The translations under genes and the position numbers were made by a program. This document shows positions 1 to 6,577 of a stretch of DNA of 33,894 nt, piece by piece. Within the stretch, counting starts at the first letter, position 1. The number at the start of each line of letters is the position of its first letter. Origin of the DNA: Oscillospiraceae bacterium (GTDB lineage Bacteria > Bacillota > Clostridia > UMGS1810); contig SVJZ01000016.1 in assembly GCA_015068705.1 (NCBI GenBank), forward strand, positions 1 through 33,894, written 5' to 3'. Below the pieces are notes generated by a model that worked only from the letters and a program-made list of their open reading frames with translations, searched no databases and was not told the origin of the DNA.

Positions 1-108
<108 letters not shown>

Positions 109-415
109 ATGGTTATCTAAACAAGAGGTTACCTCTCGCTTAAATACTTCTTTTGAAGTTTTCTCAGCTCTCGCTGACATGACTTTTTCGTCTTGATTTA
201 CTCTGAGTTTACTCAAAGTGTTCTCCGGAATCTTCCGGAGTACCCTTCTTCTGTTCGTGTTTATTTTTCAAGGATCAATTTGCACCGCCTCGAACAGGCG
301 ACTTATATAGGATATCACAAAGTTGTTAACTTGTCAAGCACTTTTTTACTTTTTTTCAAAAAAGTTTTTGTTCATCAACAGTGCTTATCTAGAATACCAT
401 GTTTTTCTCCGCTTG
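109..415 (-). promoter_or_regulatory. rRNA operon promoter and leader region
   Basis: This is a gene-free stretch upstream of 16S. Two tandem sigma-A promoters point toward the rRNA: an upstream one with -35 at 414-419 and -10 at 391-396 (TTGACA, 17 bp, TATTCT), and a downstream one with -35 at 332-337 and -10 at 309-314 (TTGACA, 17 bp, TATCCT). Around 255-280 on the minus strand lies TCCTTGAAAAATAAACACGA, which resembles the boxA-type antitermination leader common before rRNA genes. A perfect 8-bp hairpin (CTCCGGAA, GA, TTCCGGAG) sits near 224-241. Confidence 0.85.
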
Positions 416-913
416 TCAACCCTTTTTTTCATCTTTTCCGATAATTTTTTCCTCAAATCGTCGTTTTAATGATACAAATCGGGTTTCGTCCCGCTTGATG
501 GGGGTCACCAACACGGTGGTAAACCCCATCCGGTTACCGCCCCAGATGTCGGTAAAGAGCTGATCGCCTACCAAAACAACTTCCTCTGCAGAAACCCCGG
601 CACGCCTTGCCGCGCGTTTCAAAGCAAATTTAAAGGGCTTTGCCGATCGGTGGGATGCGGGCAATCCCAACGATTGATTGAATAAAGATACGCGTACCTT
701 GGAATTATTTGACACCAACGCAATTTTTATACCCTCTTGTTCAAACTTTTTTAAAAAAGTACAGATTTCGGGTGTGGGGTGCGGTGTATCGTGAGAAACC
801 AGCGTATTGTCAATGTCAAAAATCACCATCTTGCCACCGCAAGCGCGCACCAATTCAGGTGTTACCTCAAAAACTGTATCAACTGTCTTATCCGGAACCA
901 ACTTCTTAACCAT
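416..913 (-). CDS. yqeG: YqeG family HAD-type phosphatase
   Basis: This 165-residue protein of the haloacid dehalogenase superfamily closely resembles Bacillus YqeG, a small phosphatase of poorly known substrate (the family is annotated as phosphatidylglycerophosphate-phosphatase-like). Visible HAD motifs are motif I DIDNT (33-37), with the nucleophile Asp33, motif II SNN (68-70), a conserved Lys near 92, and motif III GDQLFTD (116-122). The ATG at 913 is chosen because GGGAGG lies 7 bases upstream and MVKKLVPD matches the family N-terminus; an in-frame start 9 codons upstream has no such site. The stop codon overlaps the -35 box of the upstream rRNA promoter. In Bacillus, YqeG sits with ribosome and replication genes; here its neighbours are yqeY, rpsU and rRNA. 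Confidence 0.92.
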   Translation of the reverse strand: MVKKLVPDKTVDTVFEVTPELVRACGGKMVIFDIDNTLVSHDTPHPTPEICTFLKKFEQEGIKIALVSNNSKVRVSLFNQSLGLPASHRSAKPFKFALKRAARRAGVSAEEVVLVGDQLFTDIWGGNRMGFTTVLVTPIKRDETRFVSLKRRFEEKIIGKDEKKG

Positions 914-933
914 AGCGCATCCTCCCGAATTCT

Positions 934-966
934 GTATCAAAAAAAGAGTGGTTGCCCACTCTTTTT
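934..966 (-). terminator. Rho-independent terminator after yqeY
   Basis: The inverted repeat AAAAAGAGTGG (941-951), loop TTGC, CCACTCTTTTT (956-966), read on the minus strand, ends in a T run. It follows yqeY by a few bases and lies only about 20 bases before the yqeG start, so it would set how much rpsU-yqeY transcription reaches yqeG. Confidence 0.85.
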
Positions 967-970
967 GTTG

Positions 971-1423
971 TCAATTCAAGTAGCCTCGTGCAACTTCGTT
1001 GACCGCCTTGCCGTCTGCCCGCCCTTTTACTCTGGGCAACACATCCGCCATAACCTTGCCCATCTCCTTGATGGAGGTTACACCGAGTGCAACAATGCGT
1101 TCTTTTACGATTTTGTCCAATTCCTCATGCGTCAACTGGGAAGGTAAATACCCCATCAAAACATTGATTTCCTGCTTAAGTTCCGCAATGAGTTCCTCCC
1201 GACCGCTTTTTTCATAATCGGGAAGGACATCCCTTCGTTTTTTCAATTCTTTTGCGATGACATCAATAACGCCGTCATCATCGAGCACAAGTTTCTGATC
1301 CTTTTCCACCTGGAGGATGGCGGCACGCACGCACTGAACAGTGTTTTTGCGAACGGCATCCTTATCCTTCATGGCGGTCTTCAAATCCTGTGCCAGCGTT
1401 TCTTTTAAATTCAATTCAGACAC
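971..1423 (-). CDS. yqeY: GatB/YqeY domain protein
   Basis: This 150-residue protein is homologous to YqeY, which consists of the helical tail domain also found at the C-terminus of GatB, the tRNA-dependent amidotransferase subunit that contacts tRNA. The stand-alone form is widespread and thought to bind tRNA, but its role is unsettled. Recognisable features are the N-terminal SELNLKETLAQDLKTAMKDK region, the VLPDYEKSGREELIAELKQE helix, and the C-terminal GKVMADVLPRVKGRADGKAV stretch typical of the family. The start is uncertain: GTG at 1423 fits the family alignment but has only a close-spaced AGGA, and a TTG four codons downstream is possible. It lies 8 bp after rpsU, the usual rpsU-yqeY pair, and is followed by a strong terminator. 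Confidence 0.93.
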   Translation of the reverse strand: MSELNLKETLAQDLKTAMKDKDAVRKNTVQCVRAAILQVEKDQKLVLDDDGVIDVIAKELKKRRDVLPDYEKSGREELIAELKQEINVLMGYLPSQLTHEELDKIVKERIVALGVTSIKEMGKVMADVLPRVKGRADGKAVNEVARGYLN

Positions 1424-1431
1424 ATCCTGTC

Positions 1432-1608
1432 TTAGCGGTACGATCTTTTCCGCGCAGCTTCCGATTTTTTCTTCCGCTTTACGCTAGGCTTTTCGTAATG
1501 CTCTCTCTTTCTGACCTCGGATATGACACCAGATTTTGCGCATTGGCGTTTGAACCGGCGCAGAGCGCTATCTAAAGACTCGTTCTCTTTAATTCTAATT
1601 TCCGACAC
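1432..1608 (-). CDS. rpsU: 30S ribosomal protein S21
   Basis: This 58-residue bS21 is a basic small-subunit protein near the mRNA-rRNA duplex at the platform. The protein begins [20 protein letters not shown], a near-consensus S21 sequence, and ends in a Lys/Arg-rich tail. An open frame extends 32 codons further upstream, but the GTG at 1606-1608 is the start: it follows GGAGGGAGG at normal spacing and gives the family's standard length. It is first in the rpsU-yqeY operon, with a strong promoter at 1676-1704. Confidence 0.97.
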   Translation of the reverse strand: MSEIRIKENESLDSALRRFKRQCAKSGVISEVRKREHYEKPSVKRKKKSEAARKRSYR

Positions 1609-1675
1609 AAAAATCCCTCCCTCCGCTATTGCAAAAATGTTACTCGTGGGATTAGACATAAATTGCACACCCACT

Positions 1676-1704
1676 ATTATACCTCTAAGTAAATATAATG
1701 TCAA
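1676..1704 (-). promoter_or_regulatory. sigma-A promoter of rpsU-yqeY
   Basis: The -35 TTGACA (1699-1704) and -10 TATAAT (1676-1681), with a 17-bp spacer on the minus strand, both match consensus. It lies 68 bases before the rpsU GTG, directly after the SLH/M15 gene, where I see no clear terminator. Confidence 0.88.
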
Positions 1705-1739
1705 GATTTATTTCTCGCTCTTATCAGGAAATATTTTTA

Positions 1740-3359
1740 TCAGGTTCCGAGATAGGAAAAGTGCATGTAATCCCTCGGATTGGACCAGGCATCGCCGCCC
1801 CAGGTGAACCCGTACTTTTCAAACGCCCGGATCACATCCCCGTACGGGGTGATGGAATAGGGGTCCTCGTGCGGCTTCCAGTGGGTGCCGACGGTGGTGC
1901 CGTTGCTATATACGCAGTAGTTTTCCTCCGCATTGATATCAATAGCGGTGCCGCCGTTGTGCTCGGTGGTACCCCCACGCCAACTGTATGCCCCCACATC
2001 CTTGATCGGGAAACGCTCGGCTCCGTTGTATATTTCTTCAAAAACCAGCTTCACTTTATCGGCAATCGCATTGTGTACATAAAGGGTTGCCTTGCCCGAA
2101 ACCTTGCGGCCGTTTTTCAACCGCCAGACCGGCACGGTAACCTCGGTAACCAGCGCATCCGCCTCCTCCTTTGTGGTCGGGTAGGTATTGGCAATGCGCT
2201 CCGCATCCGGTTGTTCAACCGCCCGGGTAAACACCTCCTGCGTAAGGGTATATTCGCCGCCCATAAGGGTAATCGTGTACTTCTTGTTTGGATTCAAGGT
2301 GACCCACAGGGAATTTTCGCCCTCCACCTCATAGGCCTGCGGCTGGTTCGGGGGAATATCCCCCTCATGACGGGACAATCGCTGTTCGGTCAGGGTAATC
2401 TGCCATTCATCCACATCAGGCAGACCATTCCACCGGAGATATTGCGCGCCGGATTTCAAATCTGCTCCATCCAGCAAAAACAATCCGTATTGGTCGGTAT
2501 ACACCCGCACAGGGTTGGAAATCACCCCATCTGATACTGCGTATATATAATAGAAGGAATTTTTCAAAAGTTTTCCCGACGAAAGAGAAAATGTATTCTT
2601 TCCTGCACCATTCAACCTCGTTGCGCCTTGCTCTCCCACCCTGCGCACATAAACCGTACAATCGCTCTCACTTTGCACCGACACCGAAAGACTTTTTCCC
2701 GACGAAATCACATCATCCCACGCAGGTGAAACGATGCGCGGCGCAGGTTTTTGTGCAAGATCAACGCATCTGAGCACCAATGCAATTGCCTGTTCCCACG
2801 AAACGGTATCCCAGGGGGCAAACCGACCATCCTCATATCCCTGCATCAGTCCTTCGAGGCTTGCACGCTCCACATATGGCTTTGCCCAATCGCTCACCAC
2901 ATCAAAATCCACAAACGAATTTTCATACTCGGTGGGCAACACAAGGGTTGCCTCGTGCACCGCCGCCGCAAATGCAAGGATGATTTTTGCCATCTGCTCA
3001 CGAGTAGTAACGCCATACGGCGCAAAAACATCCTCTCCCATACCGCTCATAATCCCCAGTTCCCGCAGTGCCTCGGGTGCATCTGAATGGGTGTCGGTAA
3101 ACATCCGTTCCTCCACCTCGTATCTGGTATGGGTTGCCTTTTCATAGGCACCCAGCAGCAGTTCGGCAATGTCATTTCTGCTGATAGGTGATGAAAAATT
3201 GCCAAAATATTGCTCCGCAGGAATGATTCCGCGCGCATTTGCCTCGGCAATATTTTCTGCCGCCCAACCACTGCAGGAAAACGGAGCATCCTGTGCAAGC
3301 ACGGTACCCACACCACACAAAACAAAAAGTGCAACACATATTGTCAAAATCCGCTTCAT
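1740..3359 (-). CDS. SLH-domain M15-family cell-wall peptidase
   Basis: This 539-residue exported protein has a Sec signal peptide (1-22: KRILT, a hydrophobic core, cleavage after VLA), three SLH repeats at roughly 29-75, 85-130 and 145-195 (for example FVDFDVVSDWAKPYVERA and GLMQGYEDGRFAPWDTVS), a beta-rich linker at about 210-400, and an M15-type D,D-/L,D-peptidase domain at about 420-539. Zinc-site motifs are visible: EHNGGTAID (His467, Asp474) and RDYMHF (His533). SLH repeats bind pyruvylated secondary wall polymer, so the enzyme should sit at the wall and trim peptidoglycan stem peptides. The ATG at 3359 has GGGGGAGA just upstream; a longer frame would bury the signal peptide. It follows the HIT gene by about 60 bp across a weak hairpin. 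Confidence 0.88.
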   Translation of the reverse strand: MKRILTICVALFVLCGVGTVLAQDAPFSCSGWAAENIAEANARGIIPAEQYFGNFSSPISRNDIAELLLGAYEKATHTRYEVEERMFTDTHSDAPEALRELGIMSGMGEDVFAPYGVTTREQMAKIILAFAAAVHEATLVLPTEYENSFVDFDVVSDWAKPYVERASLEGLMQGYEDGRFAPWDTVSWEQAIALVLRCVDLAQKPAPRIVSPAWDDVISSGKSLSVSVQSESDCTVYVRRVGEQGATRLNGAGKNTFSLSSGKLLKNSFYYIYAVSDGVISNPVRVYTDQYGLFLLDGADLKSGAQYLRWNGLPDVDEWQITLTEQRLSRHEGDIPPNQPQAYEVEGENSLWVTLNPNKKYTITLMGGEYTLTQEVFTRAVEQPDAERIANTYPTTKEEADALVTEVTVPVWRLKNGRKVSGKATLYVHNAIADKVKLVFEEIYNGAERFPIKDVGAYSWRGGTTEHNGGTAIDINAEENYCVYSNGTTVGTHWKPHEDPYSITPYGDVIRAFEKYGFTWGGDAWSNPRDYMHFSYLGT

Positions 3360-3380
3360 ATTCTCCCCCATACACAAACA

Positions 3381-3402
3381 GCGCAGGAGTATCCCTGCGC
3401 CG
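3381..3402 (-). terminator. Weak hairpin between HIT and SLH/M15 genes
   Basis: On the minus strand GCGCAGG, a 6-base loop and CCTGCGC form a perfect 7-bp stem, followed by TGTTTGTGT rather than a clean T run. It is probably a leaky terminator or processing site; the downstream gene shows no obvious promoter of its own, so some readthrough is likely. Confidence 0.45.
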
Positions 3403-3418
3403 CAATGTTTTACCACTA

Positions 3419-3763
3419 TTAACCCGGAGGCCAACCAAGATTGCGCCCGCCGAGCAGATGAAAATGCAGATGTCCCACCGTTTGTCCGCCATCCACACCA
3501 CAGTTGTTTACCAGGCGGAAGCCGCCGTCGGCAATCCCCTCCTGCCGTGCAATGTGCGCCGCAACGATAAAAATGTGCGCCACGATATCCGCATTGCCCT
3601 CGTTGAGTTGCAGTGCAGATGCAATGTGTTCCTTCGGGATAATCAGTACATGCACCGGTGCCTGTGGCTCAATATCGCGAAACGCCAGACAACGTTCATC
3701 CTCATATACAATATTGGAAGGAATTTCTTTTGCAATGATTTTACAAAATAAACAATCTGCCAC
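3419..3763 (-). CDS. HIT family nucleotide-binding hydrolase (HinT-like)
   Basis: This 114-residue histidine triad protein is of the HinT/PKCI branch, purine nucleoside phosphoramidases that hydrolyse AMP-lysine and similar conjugates. The N-terminal CLFCKIIAKEIPSNIVYEDE is typical, and the triad HLHFHLLGG has His98, His100 and His102, ending with the branch signature GGRNLGWPPG. The start is GTG at 3763, supported by GGAAAGGAGA immediately upstream. It lies 34 bp after alaS and is probably cotranscribed with it. Confidence 0.94.
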   Translation of the reverse strand: MADCLFCKIIAKEIPSNIVYEDERCLAFRDIEPQAPVHVLIIPKEHIASALQLNEGNADIVAHIFIVAAHIARQEGIADGGFRLVNNCGVDGGQTVGHLHFHLLGGRNLGWPPG

Positions 3764-3797
3764 AAAAATCTCTCCTTTCCTTTATATATGGTAGATA

Positions 3798-6440
3798 TTA
3801 TTCACCCAACTGCTGCTTGATCACATCATATGCTGCAAGTAATGCCTCGTCCACGCCCTTGGGGTCTTTGCCGCCTGCCTGTGCAGAATCGGGACGTCCG
3901 CCGCCGTTTCCGCCCACCATAGGAGCAATTGCCTTGATGATGTTTCCGCAGTGGATGCCCTTGCCCACCGCATCTTTGGAACAGGTTACCATCAGATTTA
4001 CACGATCGTTGGTATATGCCGCCATCACCGCAATCACACTGTCAAACTCGGATTTGATGTTGTCAGCCGCCTTGCGCAGGGTATCCACATCCATATCCAC
4101 GAAAGCACCACGGAAAATCTTGATACCTGCAATCTCTTCCATGTTCTTTTTCGCATCCTCAATTCCGCTGCCGGCAATTTTTTGTTTGATATCGGCAATG
4201 GTGTGCTCGAGTGCCTTGTTATCTGCCTGCAATGACTCAATGCGTGCGCAGATTTCCTGCGGAGCAGTTTTGAGTGCCGATGCCGCTTTGTTGAGCAAGC
4301 TCTCTTTTTCTTCCAGATATTTTAAAATATTTCCGCCGGTGATTGCCTCAATACGGCGCACACCTGCCGCAACACTGCTTTCGGACAAAATCTTAAACAA
4401 TCCGATGGAAGCGGTGTTTGTTACATGGGTACCGCCACACAGCTCCACGCTGAAATCGCCCATCTGTACCACGCGCACCAGATCGCCGTATTTTTCACCA
4501 AACAATGCCATGGCACCCAGTTTTTTCGCCTCGTCCATGCTCATCTCGGTGCAACTGACCGGATAACCCTCAGCAATCGCCTCATTGACCATCTTTTCTA
4601 CCTCGGCAAGCTGCTCGGGAGTAACCGCCTCGTAGTGAGAGAAGTCAAAGCGCAACCGCTCGTCGGATACATAGGAGCCTGCCTGCTCGACATGGCTACC
4701 CAGTACCGTGCGCAGTGCTTTCTGGAGCAAGTGGGTTGCCGAATGGTTTTTCTCGGTCGCACGGCGTTCTTCACGGTCTACCGTACACACCACAGTATCA
4801 CCCACCGTGATACCGCCCGAAACCACCGTACACACATGCACAATCTTGCCGTCCACCTTCATGGTGTCCAGCACCTCCAGGGTTGCGGTCTTGGTTTCCA
4901 TGCGCCCATGGTCGCCGGTCTGTCCGCCGCTTTCACCATAGAAAGGCGTTTTGTCCAGCACAACCATGATGTTTCCGTTATCTGCATTGGCACAATCCTG
5001 CAGTGCCATGTCATATACAATCGCCATAATGCGCGCCTCGGTGGTGAGGGTGTTGTAGCCCACAAATACCGGCTCAAACATCTCATAGAGCTTGCGGATG
5101 GAATCGTCCTTCCAACCAAGGGTGTCGCCATCGCCGCGACCTGCACGGGCACGTTCTCTCTGCTCGTTCATGCACTTGTCAAACGCCTCATGGTCAGCAG
5201 TCAATCCCTGCTCCTCCAAAATTTCATCGGTCAGGTCAATGGGGAATCCATAGGTATCGTAGAGTTTAAATGCCTCCTCGCCGGCAAGCACAGTTTTACC
5301 CTCTGCCTTGAGTGCCTCTACCAGATTGTTAAGAATGGAAAGTCCGTCGCCAATGGTCTGTGCAAAACGGGTTTCCTCCATCTCCACAATTTTTTTGATG
5401 TAATCCGCCTTATCCACCAGTTCGGGATATGCGCCCTTATTCTCCTCAACCACCGTATCCACCACCTGATACAGGAACGGATCGGTAAGCCCCAGCAATT
5501 TTCCGTGACGTGCAGCACGGCGGAGCAAACGACGCAGCACATAGCCGCGACCCTCATTGGATACCTGCACACCGTCGGCAATCATAAAACTAGTCGAACG
5601 GATGTGGTCGGTAATCACGCGCAAAGAAATGTCGGTTTTGGGATCAGCGCCATATTCCACCCCTGCGATGGAACAGATTTTTTTCATGATGTTGCGTACC
5701 GTATCCACCTCAAAGAGGTTGTTTACCCCCTGCATGATGCAGGCAATACGCTCCAGACCCATACCGGTATCAATATTCGGATTTGCAAGGCGGTTGTAAT
5801 TGCCATCCTCATCCTTATCAAACTGGGTGAACACCAGATTCCAGAATTCCACAAAACGGTCACACTCGCACCCCACACCGCAATCGGGCGAGCCACAGCC
5901 GGCTTCCTCACCGCGGTCAAAATAAAGCTCCGAGCAAGGACCGCAAGGACCCTGACCAATTTCCCAGAAATTGTCCTCTTTTCCCATGCGAACAATACGT
6001 TCGGGGGCAACGCCCACCTCTTTTGTCCAGATGTCAAACGCCTCGTCATCATCTAAGTAGATGGTAACCCACAGCTTGTCCACCGGCAGCTCCAGCACCT
6101 GGGTCGCAAACTCCCACGCCCATGCAGTTGCCTCACGTTTGAAATAATCACCAAACGAGAAATTACCCAGCATCTCAAAATAGGTGCCGTGGCGTGCTGT
6201 TTTACCCACACGCTCGATGTCGGGGGTGCGAATACATTTCTGGCAGGTGGTAACCCGTTTTCTCGGAGGTGTTTCCTGCCCAGTAAAATAGGGCTTTAAC
6301 GGCGCCATACCTGCATTGATCAGCAGCAGGCTCTTGTCGTTTTGCGGAATGAGCGGAAAGCTCGGCAACCGCAAATGCCCCTTACTCTCATAAAACGAGA
6401 GGAATTTTTCTCGAATTTCATTCAAACCCAGTTTTTCCAT
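3798..6440 (-). CDS. alaS: Alanyl-tRNA synthetase
   Basis: This 880-residue enzyme is full length for a bacterial AlaRS. It charges tRNA-Ala and edits mischarged Ser and Gly. The class II catalytic core is at the N-terminus (NEIREKFLSFYESKGHLRLP, then NAGMAPLKPYFTG and KCIRTPDIERVGKTARHGTY), followed by the editing domain with zinc-ligand motifs HSATHLL and ELCGGTH, then a C-Ala domain ending in a Gly-rich GGNGGGRPDSAQAGG segment. ATG at 6440 follows AAGGAG. A good promoter lies 33 bases upstream, leaving no room for a T-box, so expression is probably not tRNA-attenuated. Confidence 0.98.
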   Translation of the reverse strand: MEKLGLNEIREKFLSFYESKGHLRLPSFPLIPQNDKSLLLINAGMAPLKPYFTGQETPPRKRVTTCQKCIRTPDIERVGKTARHGTYFEMLGNFSFGDYFKREATAWAWEFATQVLELPVDKLWVTIYLDDDEAFDIWTKEVGVAPERIVRMGKEDNFWEIGQGPCGPCSELYFDRGEEAGCGSPDCGVGCECDRFVEFWNLVFTQFDKDEDGNYNRLANPNIDTGMGLERIACIMQGVNNLFEVDTVRNIMKKICSIAGVEYGADPKTDISLRVITDHIRSTSFMIADGVQVSNEGRGYVLRRLLRRAARHGKLLGLTDPFLYQVVDTVVEENKGAYPELVDKADYIKKIVEMEETRFAQTIGDGLSILNNLVEALKAEGKTVLAGEEAFKLYDTYGFPIDLTDEILEEQGLTADHEAFDKCMNEQRERARAGRGDGDTLGWKDDSIRKLYEMFEPVFVGYNTLTTEARIMAIVYDMALQDCANADNGNIMVVLDKTPFYGESGGQTGDHGRMETKTATLEVLDTMKVDGKIVHVCTVVSGGITVGDTVVCTVDREERRATEKNHSATHLLQKALRTVLGSHVEQAGSYVSDERLRFDFSHYEAVTPEQLAEVEKMVNEAIAEGYPVSCTEMSMDEAKKLGAMALFGEKYGDLVRVVQMGDFSVELCGGTHVTNTASIGLFKILSESSVAAGVRRIEAITGGNILKYLEEKESLLNKAASALKTAPQEICARIESLQADNKALEHTIADIKQKIAGSGIEDAKKNMEEIAGIKIFRGAFVDMDVDTLRKAADNIKSEFDSVIAVMAAYTNDRVNLMVTCSKDAVGKGIHCGNIIKAIAPMVGGNGGGRPDSAQAGGKDPKGVDEALLAAYDVIKQQLGE

Positions 6441-6472
6441 AATTGTATAAACTCCTTTTCCAGATTGATACC

Positions 6473-6501
6473 ATCATACCGCTTTCGGCGGCTCTTGTCA
6501 A
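6473..6501 (-). promoter_or_regulatory. sigma-A promoter of alaS
   Basis: The -35 TTGACA (6496-6501) and -10 TATGAT (6473-6478) have a 17-bp spacer on the minus strand. It would drive alaS and, by short gaps, the HIT gene. Confidence 0.82.
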
Positions 6502-6505
6502 TAAT

Positions 6506-6548
6506 ATTTCGAATCATTTCGGCGTCCACGCCCAAAATAATTCGAAAT
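6506..6548. repeat. Long interrupted inverted repeat between csaB fusion and alaS
   Basis: ATTTCGAAT (6506-6514) and ATTCGAAAT (6540-6548) are perfect 9-bp arms. The sequence between them also folds (GGCG TCCA CGCC), giving a stem of about 20 pairs with few wobbles and one bulge. It lies 30 bases after the csaB-fusion stop. The T-rich flank needed for termination is on the plus-strand side, where there is no gene, so its role as a minus-strand terminator is uncertain. Confidence 0.6.
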
Positions 6549-6577
6549 TTTTTCTGTATTTTTTCGGTTTTACTTTA

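Noticed and set aside
4425-6056. Open frame of 543 codons antisense to alaS
   Set aside because: It lies wholly inside alaS, with a His/Cys-rich composition typical of shadow frames and no start signal.
6440-6577. T-box leader before alaS
   Set aside because: The promoter lies only 33 bases before the start codon and no TGGTACCGCGG-like sequence is present.
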